Assembly (NCBI RefSeq): GCF_964355755.1
Contig: NC_092677.1
Span: 21,734,101 to 21,798,100, forward strand
DNA from: Antedon mediterranea
Lineage: Eukaryota; Echinodermata; Crinoidea; Comatulida; Antedonidae
DNA length: 64,000 nt
Direction of reading: 5' to 3'
A program made the translations under genes and the position numbers. Shown here one piece after another: positions 24,967 to 38,440 of this stretch (position 1 is the first letter of the stretch; the number at the start of each line of letters is the position of its first letter). Under the pieces are notes generated by a model. That model was not told the DNA's origin, did not search any database, and saw nothing but the letters and a program-made list of their open reading frames with translations.

Positions 24967-27900
24967 TAAATGAAAAATAATGCCATGCAACTTTGTTTCT
25001 GATTTTAAAAAAGGTTCATTTGTTTAGGCCTGTCATTTACAACCCTCAAAATATCTCACCTTCAAAAAAAATATTTATTTTCAATAAAAAAAAAAAGAAA
25101 AGAAATATCCCTAGAGGTTCGAACCCACTACTGCGAGCACTCAAACTTGAGCATTACCCGTTACGCCTCAAACCAGTAGATGACTGAAGAGCTGATAATA
25201 CTCTATTTATATGAAATGAATAATAAATCAATGAAAAATAATGCCATGCAACTTTGTTTCTGATTTTAAAAAAGGTTCACTTGTTTAGGCCTGACATTTA
25301 CAACCCTCAAAATATCTCACCTTCAAAAACAATATTTATTTTCAAATAAAAAAAAAAGAAAAAAAATATCCCTAGAAGTTCGAACCCACTATTGAAATCA
25401 CTCAAACCTGAGCATTACCCGTTCGCCGCAAACCATTTTATGACTGAAGAGCTGATAATAGTCTATTTATATGAAATGGATGATCAATCAATGAAAAATA
25501 ATGCCATGCAACTTTGTTTCTGATTTTAAAAAAGGTTCACTTGTTTAGGCCTGACAGTTGCAACCCTCAAAATATCTCACTTTCAAAAACAATATTTATT
25601 TTCAATTAAAAAAAAAATAAAAAAAAAATACCCGTATAGGTTCGAACCCACTACTGAGAGCACTCAAACCTGAGCATTACACGTTACGCCACAAACCAGT
25701 AGATAACTGAGGAGCTGATAATAGTCTATATATATGAAATGAATGATCAATCAATGAAAAATAATGCCATGCAACTTTGTTTCTAATTGAAAAAAATGTT
25801 CACTTGTTTAGGCCTGACATTTACAACCCTCAAAATATCTCACTTTCAAAAACAATATTTTTTCAATTAAAAAAAAAAAGAAATAAAATATCAGTAGAGG
25901 TTCGAACCCACTAGTGAGAGCACTCAAACTTGAGCATTACCCGTTACGCCACAAACCAGTAGATGACTGAAGAGCTGATAATACTCTATTTATATGAAAT
26001 AAATAATAAATCAATGAAAAATAATGCCATGCAACTTTGTTTCTGATTTTAAAAAAGGTCCACTTGTTTAGGCCGGATATTTACAACCCTCAAAATATCT
26101 CACTTTCAAAAACCATATTTATTTTCAATTTAAAAAAAAAAGAAAAAAAATATCCCTAGAGGTTCGACCCACTACTCAGAGCACTCAAACCTGAGCATTA
26201 CCCGTTACGCCACAAACCAGTAGATGAGTGAAGAGCTGATAATAGTCTATTTATATGAAATGAATGATCAATCAATGAAAAATAATGCCATGCAACTTTG
26301 TTTCTGATTTTAAAAAAGGTCCACTTGTTAAGGCCTGACATTTACAACCCTCAAAATAACTCACTTTCAAAAACCATATTTATTTTCAATTTAAAAAAAA
26401 AAGAAAAAAAATATCCCTAGAGGTTCGACCCACTACTCAGAGCACTCAAAACTGAGCATTCAAAACTGAGCATTACCCGTTACGCCACAAACCAGTAGAT
26501 GACTGAAGAGCTGATAATAGTCTATTTATATGAAATGAATGATCAATCAATGAAAAATAATGCCATACAACTTTGTTTCTGATTTTAAAAAAGACCCATT
26601 TGTTTAGGCCTGACATTCACAACCCTAAAAAATATCTCATTTTCAAAAAAAATATTTATTTTCAATAAGAAAAAAAAAGCAATATCCCTAGAGGTTGGAA
26701 CCCGCTACTGAGAGCACTCAAACCTGGGTATTACCCGTTACGCCACAAACCAGTAGATAACTGAAGAGCTGATAATAGTCTATTTATATGAAATCAATGA
26801 TCAATCAATGAAAAATAATGCCATGCAACTTTGTTTCTGATTTTACAAAAGGTTCACTTGTTTAGGCCTGACAGTTGCAACCCTCAAAATATCTCACTTT
26901 CAAAAACAATATTTATTTTCAATTAAAAAAAAAATATCCTTACAGGTTGGAACCCGCTACTGAGAGCACTCAAACCTGGGTATTACCCGTTACGCCACAA
27001 ACCAGTAGATAACTGAAGAGCTGATAATAGTCTATTTATATGAAATTAATGATCAATCAATGAAAAATAATGCCATGCAACTTTGTTTCTGATTTTAAAA
27101 AAGGTTCACTTGTTTAGGCCTGACATTTACAACCCTCAAAATATCTCACTTTCAAAAACAATATTATTTTCAATTAAAAAAAAGAAAGAAACAAAATATC
27201 AGTAGAGGTTCGAACCCACTAGTGAGAGCACTCAAACTTGAGCATTACCCGTTACGCCACAAACCATTAGATGACTGAAGAGCTGATAATACTCTATTTA
27301 TATGAAATAAATAATAAATCAATGAAAAATAATGCCATGCAACTTTGTTTCTGATTTTAAAAAAAGTCCACTTGTTTAGGCCTGACATTTACAACCCTCA
27401 AAATATCTCACTTTCAAAAACCATATTTATTTTCAATTTAAAAAAAAAAAGAAAAAAAATATCCCTAGAGGTTCGACCCACTACTCAGAGCACTCAAACC
27501 TGAGCATTACCCGTTACGCCACAAACCAGTAGATGACTGAAGAGCTGATAATAGTCTATTTATATGAAATGAATTATCAATCAATGAAAAATAATGCCAT
27601 GCAACTTTGTTTCTGATTTTAAAAAAGGTCCACTTGTTTAGGCCTGACATTTACAACCCTCAAAATATCTCACTTTCAAAAACCATATTTATTTTCAATT
27701 GAAAAAAAAAAGAAAAAAAATATCCCTAGAGGTTCGACCCACTACTCAGAGCACTTAAAACTGAGCATTACTCGTTACGCCACAAACCAGTAGATGACTG
27801 AAGAGCTGATGTTTGTTTCTGATTTTAAAAAAGGTCCACTTGTTTAGGCCTGACATTTACAACCCTCAAAATATCTCACTTTGAAAAAAAATATTTATTT

Positions 27901-30900
27901 TCAATTAAAAAAAAAAAGAAGAAATATCCCTAGAGGTTCGAACCCACTACTGCGAGCACTCAAACTTGAGCAATACTCGTTATGCCTCAAACCAGTAGAT
28001 GACTGAAGAGCTGATAATACTCTATTTATATTGAATGAATAATAAATCAATGAAATTTAAAAAAAAAGGTTCACTTGTTTACAACCCTCAAAATATCTCA
28101 CTTTCAAAAACAATATTTATTTTCAAATAAAAAAAAATTTAAAAAAAAATACCCGTATAGGTTCGAACCCACTACTGAGAGCACTCAAACCTGAGCACTA
28201 CCCGTTACGCCACAAACCAGAAGATGACTGAGGAGCTGATAATAGTCTATATATATGAAATGAATCATCAATCAATGAAAAATAATGCCATGCAACTTTG
28301 TTTCTGATTGAAAAAAATGTTCACTTGTTTAGGCCTGATATTTACAACCCTCAAAATATCACACTTTCAAAAACAATATTTATTTTCAAATAAAAAAAAA
28401 ATATCCTTACAGGTTGGAACCCGCTACTGAGAGCACTCAAACCTGCGTATTACCCGTTACGCCACAAACCAGTAGATAACTGAAGAGCTGATAATAGTCT
28501 ATTTATATGAAATTAATGATCAATCAATGAAAAATAATGCCATGCAACTTTGTTTCTGATTTAAAAAAAGATCCATTTGTTTAGGCCTGACATTCACAAC
28601 CCTCAAAATATCTCACTTTCAAAAACAATATTATTTTCAATAAAAAAAAAACAAAATACAAAATATCCGTAGAGGTTCGAACCCACTAGTGAGAGCACTC
28701 AAACTTGAGCATTACCCGTTACGCAACAAACCAGTAGATGACTGAAGAGCTGATAATACTCTATTTATATGAAATTAATGATCAATCAATGAAAAATAAT
28801 GCCATGCAACTTTGTTTCTGATTTTAAAAAAGGTTCATTTGTTTAGGCCTGACATTTACAACCCTCAAAATATCTCACTTTCAATAAAAATATTTATTTT
28901 CAATTAAAAAAAAAAGAAATAACCCTAGAGGTTCGAACCCACTACTGCGAGCACTCAAACTTGAGCATTACTCGTTACGCCTCAAACCAGTAGATGACTG
29001 AAGAGCTGATAATACTCTATTTATATGAAATGAATAATAAATCAATGAAAAATAATGCCATGCAACTTTGTTTCTGATTTTAAAAAAGATCCATTTGTTT
29101 AGGCCTGACATTCACAACCCTAAAAAATATCTCATTTTCCCAAAAAATATTTATTTTCAATAAGAAAAAAAAAAGCAATATCCCTAGAGGTTGGAACCCG
29201 CTACTGAGAGCACTCAAACCTGGGTATTACCCGTTACGCCACAAACCAGTAGATACCTGAAGAGCTGATAATAGTCTATTTATATGAAATTAATGATCAA
29301 TCAATGAAAAATAATGCCATGCAACTTTGTTTCTGATTTTAAAAAAGGTTCACTTGTTTAGGCCTGACATTTACAACCCTCAAAATATCTCACTTTCAAA
29401 AATAATATTATTTTCAATAAAAAAAAAGAAACAAAATATCCGTAGAGGTTCGAACCCACTAGTGAGAGCACTCAAACTTGAGCATTACCCGTTACGCCAC
29501 AAACCAGTAGATGACTGAGGAACTGATAATAGTCTATATATATAAAATGAATGATCAATCAATGAAAAATAATGCCATGCAACTTTGTTTCTGATTTTAA
29601 AAAAGGTCCACTTGTTTAGGCCTGACATTTACAACCCTCAAAATATCTCACTTTCAAAAACCATATTTATTTTCAGTTTAAAAAAAAAAGAAAAAAATTA
29701 TCCCTAGAGGTTCGACCCACTACTCAGAGCACTCAAACCTGGGTATTACCCGTTACGCCACAAACCAGTAGATAACTGAAGAGCTGATAATAGTCTATTT
29801 ATATGAAATTAATGATCAATCAATGAAAAATAATGCCATGCAACTTTGTTTCTGATTTTAAAAAAGGTCCACTTGTTTAGGCCTGACATTTACAACCCTC
29901 AAAATATCTCACTTTCAAAAAAAATATTTATTTTCAATTAAAAAAAAAAGATAAGAAATATCCCTAGAGGTTCGAACCCACTACTGCGAGAACTCAAACC
30001 TGAGCACTACCGGTTACGCCACAAACTTGTAGATGACAGAAGAGCTGATAACAGTCTATTTATATGAAATGAATGATCAATCAATGAAAAATAATGCCAT
30101 GCAACTTTGTTTCTGATTGAAAAAAATGTCCACTTGTTTAGGCCTGACATTTACAACCCTCAAAATATCTCACTTTCAAAAAAAATATTTATTTTCAATT
30201 AAAAAAAAAAAGAAAAGAAATATCGCTAGAGGTTCGAACCCACTACTGCGAGCACTCAAACTTGAGCATTACCCGTTACGCCTCAAACCAGTAGATGACT
30301 GAAGAGCTGATAATACTCTATTTATATGAAATGAATAATAAACCAATGAAAAATAATGCCATGCAACTTTGTTTCTGATTTAAAAAATTTTCACTTGTTT
30401 AGGCCTCACATTTACAACCCTCAAAATATCTCACTTTCAAAAAAAATATTTATTTTCAATTAAAAAAAAAAAGAAAAGAAATATCCCTAGAGGTTCGAAC
30501 CCACTACTGCGAGCACTCAAACTTGAGCATTACCCGTTACGCCTCAAACCAGTAGATGACTGAAGAGCTGATAATACTCTATTTATATGAAATGAATAAT
30601 AAATCAATGAAAAATAATGCCATGCAACTTTGTTTCTGATTTTAAAAAAGGTTCGCTTGTTTAGGCCTGACATTTACAACCCTCAAAATATCTCACTTTC
30701 AAAAACAATATTTATTTTAAATAAAAAAAAAAAAAGAAACAAAGTATCCGTAGAGGTTCGAACCTACTAGTGAGAGCACTCAAACTTGAGCATTACCCGT
30801 TACGCCACAAACCAGTAGATAACTGAAGAGCTGATAATAGTCTATTTATATGAAATGAATGATCAATCAATGAAAAATAATGCCATGCAACTTTGTTTCT

Positions 30901-33665
30901 GCTTTTAAAAAAGATCCATTTGTTTAGGCCTGGCATTCACAACCCTAAAAAATATCTCATTTTAAAAAAAAAATATTTTTTTTCAATTAGAAAAAAAAAC
31001 GCAATATCCCTAGAGGTTGGAACCCGCTACTGTGAGCACTCAAACCTGGGTATTACCCGTTACGCCACAAACCAGTAGATAACTGAAGAGCTGATAATAG
31101 TCTATTTATATGAAATGGATGATCAACCAATGAAAAATAATGCCATGCAACTTTGTTTCTGATTTTAAAAAAGGTTCACTTGTTTAGGCCTGACATTTAC
31201 AACCCTCAAAATATCTCACCTTCAAAAACAATATTTATTTTCAAATAAAAAAAAAAAGAAAAAAAATATCCCTAGAAGTTCGAACCCACTATTGAAATCA
31301 CTCAAACCTGAGCATTACCCGTTACGCCGCAAACCAGTATATGACTGAAGAGCTGATAATAGTCTATTTATATGAAATGGATGATCAATCAATGAAAAAT
31401 AATGCCATGCAACTTTGTTTCTGATTTTAAAAAAGGCTCACTTGTTTAAGCCTGACAGTTGCAACCCTCAAAATATCTCACTTTCAAAAACAATATTTAT
31501 TTTCAATAAAAAAAAAATTAAAAAAAAATACCCGTAAAGGTTCGAACCCACTACTGAGAGCACTCAAACCTGAGCATTACCTGTTACGCCACAAACCAGT
31601 AGATGACTGAGGAGCTGATAATAGTCTATATATATGAAATGAATGATCAATCAATGAAAAATAATGCCATGCAACTTTGTTTCTGATTGAATAAAATGTT
31701 CACTTGTTTAGGCCTGACATTTACAACCCTCAAAATATCTCACTTTCAAAAACAATATTTATTTTCAAATAAAAAAAAAAAAGAAAAAAAATATCCCTAG
31801 AGGTTCGAACCCACTATTGAAATCACTCAAAACTGAGCATTACCCGTTACGCCGCAAACCAGTATATGACTGAATAGCTGATAATAGTCTATTTATATGA
31901 AATGGATGATCAACCAATGAAAAATAATGCCATGCAACTTTGTTTCTGATTTAAAAAATTTTCACTTGTTTAGGCCTCACATTTACAACCCTCAAAATAT
32001 CTCACTTTCAAAAAAAATATTTATTTTCAATTAAAAAAAAAGAAAAGAAATATCCCTAGAGGTTCGAACCCACTACTGCGAGCACTCAAACTTGAGCATT
32101 ACCCGTTACGCCTCAAACCAGTAGATGACTGAAGAGCTGATAATACTCTATTTATATGAAATGAATAATAAATCAATGAAAAATAATGGCATGCAACTTT
32201 GTTTCTGATTTTAAAAAAGGTTCGCTTGTTTAGGCCTGACATTTACAACCCTCAAAATATCTCACTTTCAAAAACAATATTTATTTTAAATAAAAAAAAA
32301 ATAGAAACAAAATATCCGTAGAGGTTCGAACCTACTAGTGAGAGCACTCAAACTTGAGCATTACCCGTTACGCCACAAACCAGTAGATGACTGAAGAGCT
32401 GATAATAGTCTATTTATATGAAATGAATGATCAATCAATGAAAAATAATGCCATGCAACTTTGTTTCTGCTTTTAAAAAAGATCCATTTGTTTAGGCCTG
32501 GCATTCACAACCCTAAAAAATATCTCATTTTCCAAAAAAATATTTATTTTCAATAAGAAAAAAAAAAGCAATATCCCTAGAGGTTGGAACCCGCTACTGA
32601 GAGCACTCAAACCTGGGTATTACCCGTTACGCCACAAACCAGTAAATAACTGAAGAGCTGATAATAGTCTATTTATATGAAATTAATGATCAATCAATGA
32701 AAAATAATGCCATGCAACTTTGTTTCTGATTTTATAAACGGTTCATTTGTTTAGGCCTGACATTTACAACCCTCAAAATATCTCACTTTCAAAAAAAAAA
32801 ATTATTTTCAATAAAAAAAAAAGAAAAGAAATATCCCTAGAGGATCGAACCCACTACTGCGAGCACTCAAACTTGAGCATTACCCGTTACGCCTCAAACC
32901 AGTAGATGACTGAAGAGCTGATAATACTCTATTTATATGAAATTAATAATAAATCAATGAAAAATAATGCCATGCAACTTTGTTTCTGATTTTTAAAAAG
33001 TTCACTTGTTTAGGCCTGACAGTTACAACCCTAAAAATATCTCACTTTCAAAAACAATATTTATTTTAAATAAAAAAAAAAGAAACAAAATATCCGTAGA
33101 GGTTCGAATCCACTAGTGAGAGCACTCAAACTTGAGCATTACCCGTTACGCCACAAACCAGTAGATGACTGAAGAGCTGATAATAGTCTATTTATATGAA
33201 ATGGATGATCAATCAATGAAAAATAATGCCATGCAACTTTGTTTCTGATTATAAAAAAGGTTCACTTGTTTAGGCCTGACAGTTGCAACCCTCAAAATAT
33301 CTCACTTTCAAAAACAATATTTATTTTCAATTAAAAAAAAAAGAAAAAAAAATACCCGTATAGGTTCGAACCCACTACTGAGAGCACTCAAACCTGAGCA
33401 TTACCCGTTACGCCACAAACCAGTAGATGACTGAGAAGCTGATAATAGTATATATATATGAAATGAATGATCAATCAATGAAAAATAATGCCATGCAACT
33501 TTGTTTCTGATTGAGAAAAATGTTCACTTGTTTAGGCCTGACATTTACAACCCTCAAAATATCTCACTTTCAAAAACAATATTTATTTAAAAAAAAAAAA
33601 ATAATCCTTACAGGTTCGAACCCACTACTGGGAGCACTCAAAACTGAGCATTACCCGTTATGCCA
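24967..33665. repeat. Satellite array block 3 (about 33 monomers)
   Basis: This is the same monomer family as block 1, but more rearranged. There is a small internal duplication at 26445-26475 (GCATTCAAAACTGAGCATT). A monomer junction is deleted at 27808-27815, and another monomer is shortened near 28050-28080. Block edges with short deletions are usual where unequal exchange is less frequent. The array fades at 33660 into the tRNA-SINE-bearing segment. Confidence 0.95.
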
Positions 33666-34440
33666 TAAAGTAGTACACGACAGAACAGTTTATAATAGTC
33701 TATTTATAAGTGTATTACGTAATTCATCATTACGTCATAAATATCATATTAACCTTTTTAAAACCAAAATGGCCAGTTAGCTCAGACGACTGTGCGTCGT
33801 GTTGACAACACGTATGTCGTGGGTTCGATTCCCACGCTGGTCGGTGGAATAGAGTTAAAGGTATGCGACCAACTGTGTTTGGGGTTCACAGAATTTACGT
33901 CCCCCTTTCCACCACACATCTTGAGAAGGCACTAGCAATGCATCTGGTGATGATGTGGTGGAAACGACCCCAAGGCCGTGGCAGGGCCTTAGTGCTGAGG
34001 CAGGGAGAGCACATTTTTAAATTTTTTTTTGGCTTTCGCTACATGTATTTGATCTCGTAAATTTTATGTTTAGCGCCCTCAATTTAATGTAAAAAGAAAT
34101 TAATTTATCTTCGTTACGTGTTTAGAAGAGAATGTATGTCTCACCGTAGTTTGGTATGCCGTTTGTTATTATGCAAATGAGTTTTTGCAGGTGTAGTGGG
34201 AAAGATGGTATTGTTAGTAATTCGCGGTCAACACGACACACTGTTGAATTTTGATTTTGTTAATCAATGTTGCTACATTGGTAGCGAAATGTCCGATTCA
34301 TGCAAGAGATTGTATTGTAATATGTTATGAATAAACATTTATGGATGGTAGTTGGTGTGTATGGCCGCACCGTCCCAGAATAAACATGTTTTAAACAGAT
34401 AATTTGTATCCGATGATTTTTGTATGGGGTTAATGGAGAG
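33665..34440 (+). repeat. Duplicated segment, copy 1, with tRNA-derived short repeat
   Basis: It begins in decayed satellite (GCCATAAAGTAGTACACGA), passes a tRNA-like head (33771-33843), and continues through a tail with GGTATGCGACCAACTGTG and the motif ATGCAAATGAG. The same order of sequence recurs at 35780-36520, satellite flank included. It therefore arose by duplication of a larger block and not by two independent insertions. An open frame in it is interrupted and has no recognisable product. Confidence 0.8.
33771..33843 (+). tRNA. tRNA-like head of a SINE, anticodon loop TTGACAA (GAC)
   Basis: GGCCAGT pairs with GCTGGTC at the 3' end (G-U pairs allowed). The A box region TAGCTCAGACGACTG and the T arm GTGGG-TTCGATT-CCCAC are well formed. 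The anticodon stem has one mismatch and the loop TTGACAA would read GAC (Val). Eukaryotic nuclear valine tRNAs normally use AAC, CAC or TAC, so a GAC anticodon supports a drifted tRNA-derived repeat. No CCA or T-run follows closely. Confidence 0.55.
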
Positions 34441-35150
34441 TGAAATAGATCAAATATAGAACATTTACAAAGATCCCAATTTCCAGACTGATTTCGAAAC
34501 TTAGACTAATTCCGCCGCCGGGCTAGGCCTTAGGCATATACGAAGTCGAGTTTTTAAAGTAGAAAACTCTACCTAAACTTTTGAATTCGCATCTGGATAG
34601 TTGAATTTTAACAAATATCATAAATATCATAGGTGATTATGTATGGTAATAAGTATAAGTATAAGTGCAATTCTGGGCTCTATTTTCATTATTAGCTCTG
34701 CCCCCCCCCCCCCCCCCCCAAACATGGTGGGCTAGTAGGCCTACTGGAGACCTAATATTTAATTTCATATTTCAATGAATAGGTGCACTTTCCGGGGACA
34801 AGCTCTATTGTCCTTGTTAGTCTTATATATTTTGTTTCATATAATTTCAAATCATGTAAAGTACCATTTTCAGGCGGGAGTCTGTGCAACTCTATTTTTT
34901 TATTTTAAACAGTTTGGTATGCCGTCGTGGTTGTTAGGCAAATGAGCTTGTGCACGTGTATTATGGGGAAGATAATATGTTAATCATTCGCGGTCAACAC
35001 GCCAAACTGTTACATTTTGATGCTGTTAATATTTACATTAGAATATTGTTCAAATCATGTAAATAAAACATTTTCCGGGCGGGAACCCAGCAGGAGGAGC
35101 ACATTGGCTTCTTTTGGAGGCTTTATGGCAGTCTTTTTACATGTATTTGA
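34440..35150. other. Intervening DNA with poly-C tract and a third copy of the ATGCAAAT-type block
   Basis: No gene is recognised. A run of 19 C lies at 34701-34719. At about 34911-35014 a diverged copy of the block around 34150-34260 recurs (GGTATGCCGT...GCAAATGAG...TTCGCGGTCAACACG). A sharp junction near 35150 leads back into satellite. Confidence 0.6.
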
Positions 35151-35800
35151 TTTCAAAAACAATATTTATTTTCTATTTAAAAAAAAAAAGAAAAAAAATA
35201 TTCATAGAGGTTCGAACCCACTACTGAGAGAACTCAAACCTGAGCATTACCGGTTACGCCACAAACCAGTAGATGAGTGAAGAGCTGATAATAGTCTATT
35301 TATATGAAATAAATGATCCATCAATGTAAAATGATGTTATGCAACTTTGTTTCTGATTTTAAAAAAGGTCCACTTGGTTAAGCTTGACATTTAAAACCAT
35401 AAAAATATCTCACTTTCAAAAACAATATTTATTTTCAAATAAAAAAAAAAGAAAAAAAATATCCCTAGAAGTTCGAACCCACTATTGAAATCACTCAAAC
35501 CTGAGCATTACCCGTTACGCCCCAAACCAGTATATGACTGAAGAGCTGATAATAGTCTATTTATATGAAATAGATGATCAATCAATGAAAAATAATGCCA
35601 GGCAACTTTGTTTCTGATTTTAAAAAAGGTTCACTTGTTTAGGCCTGACAGTTGCAACCCTCAAAATATCTCACTTTCAAAATAATATTTATTTTCAATT
35701 TAAAAAAAAAAGAAAAAAAATACCCGTATAGGTTCGAACCCACTACTGTGAGCACTCAAAACTGAGCATTACCCGTTACGCCATAAAGTAGTACACGACC
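35150..35800. repeat. Isolated satellite island (about 2.5 monomers)
   Basis: Monomer landmarks return at 35150 (TTTCAAAAACAATATTTATTTT), run through two and a half units, and then decay into GCCATAAAGTAGTACACGA, just as block 3 does at 33660. This supports duplication of the satellite edge together with the tRNA-SINE segment. Confidence 0.9.
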
Positions 35801-36520
35801 GAACAGTTTATAATAGTCTATTTATAAGTGTATTACGTAATTCATCATTACGTCATAAATATCATATTAACCTTGTTAAAACCAAAATGACCAGTTAGCT
35901 CAGGCGATTGAGCGTCGTATTGACAACACGTATGTTGTGGGTTCGATTCCCACGGTGGTCGCTGGAATAGAGTTAAAGGTATGCGACCAACTGTGTTTGG
36001 GGTTCACAGAATTTACGTTCCCCTTTCCACCATACATCTTGAGAAGGCACTAGCAATGCATCTGGTGATGATGTGGTGGAAACGACCCCAAGGCTGTGGC
36101 AGGGCCTTAGTGCTGATGCAGGGAGAGCACATTTTAAATTTTTTTTTTGGCTCGTTGATCTCGTAAATTTTATATTTAGCGCCCTCAATTATAATGTAAA
36201 AAAAGAAATTAATTTATCTTCGTTAAGTGTTTAGAAGAGAATGTATGTCTCACCGTAGTTTGGTATGCCGTTCGTTGTTATGCAAATGAGTTTGTGCAGG
36301 TGTAGTGGGATGGTATTGTTAGTAATTCGCGGTCAACACGCCACACTGTTGAATTTTGATTTTGTTAATCAATGTTGCTACATTGGTAGCGAAATTTCCG
36401 ATTCATGCAAGATATTGTATTGTAATATGTTATGAATAAACGTTTATGGATGATAGTTGGTGTGTATGGCCGCACCATCCCAGAATAAACATGTTTTAAA
36501 CAGATAGTTTGTCTCTTATG
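35780..36520 (+). repeat. Duplicated segment, copy 2
   Basis: Closely similar to 33665-34440 over its full length, including AGTTTATAATAGTCTATTTATAAGTG, the tRNA-like head and the ATGCAAATGAG block (about 36282). Small indels distinguish the two copies, and both small open frames read from them are shadows. Confidence 0.8.
35889..35961 (+). tRNA. Second tRNA-like SINE head, anticodon loop TTGACAA
   Basis: GACCAGT and GGTGGTC form an acceptor with one mismatch. The D stem GCTC/GAGC and T arm GTGGG-TTCGATT-CCCAC are well paired. It is the counterpart of 33771-33843 and is slightly better in the D arm and worse in the acceptor. Most likely a SINE head. Confidence 0.55.
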
Positions 36521-36599
36521 ATTTTTGTATTGGGTTACTGGAGAGTGAAATAAGATCAAATATAGAATAATTATATAGTATTTTTTCTGGATGTTTTTG

Positions 36600-36850
36600 T
36601 ATGTGACTATTTCGCTGTGCTCCACCACTGGCGCCAAATTGGATCCACAGGAGCACAGTGTATTAACATACGAAAATATATATTGAAACTTAATTGGGTC
36701 CACTGGGGCATAGTGTATTAACATACGAAAAGATTTTAACATTCAGTGACTTATTTCTATTTTATATCACTGTGCTCCACTGGTGCGTGCCAAATTTTGT
36801 CCACTTGAGCACAGTGTATTAACATACGAAAGGTATTGAAACGCAATTCT
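36600..36850. repeat. Tandem imperfect repeat GAGCACAGTGTATTAACATACGA with hairpins
   Basis: The motif GTGTATTAACATACGAAA occurs three times (about 36658, 36712 and 36817), each preceded by (G)AGCACAGT or a close variant. Inverted forms CTGTGCTCCAC lie upstream at about 36617 and 36770 and can pair with the motif. Open frames across it on the minus strand are incidental. Confidence 0.8.
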
Positions 36851-38440
36851 TATATTTAACAATTAATTGCCAGAATGTAGGCCTATGCTTCATTCCCCCC
36901 CCCCCCCCCCCCCCAATGTAGAAACTATTGAGGCAGTGTTATAAAAAATTTTTGAAAGGCAATAACTTTTTTTCAGCTGGCGTAATTATTTTTAAAAACT
37001 CACGCCATATTAATAGGGCTAGTCTGGGTTCCAGACGGAGTTTTGTCTTAATATTAGTTAAAAGATAAATATTTTGGCACATATGGCGTTTCATACGTAT
37101 ACTACTTGATTTTGGATACTCCGTCTGGGGAAACACGCACAAGTCACGTGGTTTGACACCAAGAATTCTTGGTGCATACGATTATCCGGTTGACTAGTTT
37201 CAGCTGCATGCGATTGGCTACTCTCTCGTACACGGTTTAAATATTCATATTTCAGAATTTCAAAGACTCAACAACTAAGATGATGCGCATGCGCTATGTT
37301 ACGTTTAGACAATGTGTACTTTGGTACATTTATGAAAGTTCTGAAGGCTAGAAATTATTTTATATGCCTAGTAGTCTGGTAAACATTTGATGGGATCTTT
37401 GAAACATGAAAACTCGTCTTGATATGATAGGCTAGCTTCTCCGCAAATCAAACATTGAATGGATCATTTATTACGCGGAGATAAATTTGATTTAATTCCC
37501 ACCCAGACCCTGTCCTGTTCTGTGTAGTGGTGTAGCCCTGTTGTGTGCCGGTGGTATGTAGGCCTACTTCATTGGCGTTTTATTTGGCAGGTCATACGTG
37601 CGAGTTGAGTAGGACCTACGAAAGAGGCCTAGGCCAAGGACTAAACAATTAATAAACAAAACAACTTGGCATTACTATTTTATATTTCAACAGTCTCGAT
37701 CGTACATTAAGCACTGGTAGGCCTACTACGTACTCGATCTCTTTCATTTTGAAACAAAATGATCATTGGTTGATTCGAAATCCATATTTACATACCGCCC
37801 GCCCCATATAGCCAAATACGGTATGATAACCTACGTCATTCTTATCGTATGTTTGCGGTCTGCAAATCGATTTCTATACGTGTTTCACAAGTCTGTATTT
37901 TCAGACAAAAATCGCGGTCGAAATAAAAACAAATAAATTAAAAAAAAAAGATAATACAGACTTGGGGCAAGTCTATAATAGGGCCTATCATTATCTCGGT
38001 CACTAATCAACACAATCACTAAAACAAATCATTTTCAATTTTTTTAATACAGTGAGATAGCAATATTTTATGATGATAGACAATTTTAGATATATGTTTT
38101 ACATATTGAAATTGAAATATGGTTTATGAATTTTAAAACTGGGAACAGCCTTGTTTAATGTTGTATGTACGGACTCATATCGTCGCCGTTTTGATATGTA
38201 CAGCTGGTCCTTTATAAAACCACTCTTATCTCTATAGTTTAAAAATAAAAACAGAAATTAAAACATACTTTTATTCTAAAATGGCCCCAGTTAAATCGAA
38301 TTATTCGATGAAAAGGAGCTGTTTTGTAAGGCATTTTTTATTGTGATAAAGGTAATTTAACGGTGGCTAAATCATGTGAACATGTTATATAATGGCCCAA
38401 AATTGATTGATGTGGGTGAGAGAAAAAATTTAGGTGAAAA
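36850..38440. other. Unrecognised intergenic DNA with a poly-C tract
   Basis: A run of 20 C lies at 36895-36914. I see no convincing ORF, RNA gene or repeat landmark in the rest. Short open frames here are AT-driven, without domain features. Confidence 0.5.

Noticed and set aside
24757-24990. 77-codon minus-strand frame with a run of F
   Set aside because: It is driven by the 24-base A-run inside the Helitron-like element and crosses its boundary into the satellite.
33771-34060. Deu-domain or V-domain SINE assignment
   Set aside because: The tail downstream of the tRNA head is suggestive of a SINE core, but I cannot match it to a named domain from the sequence alone.
36365-36742. 125-codon minus-strand frame
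   Set aside because: It spans the tandem hairpin repeat and the duplicated segment, and has no recognisable domain.
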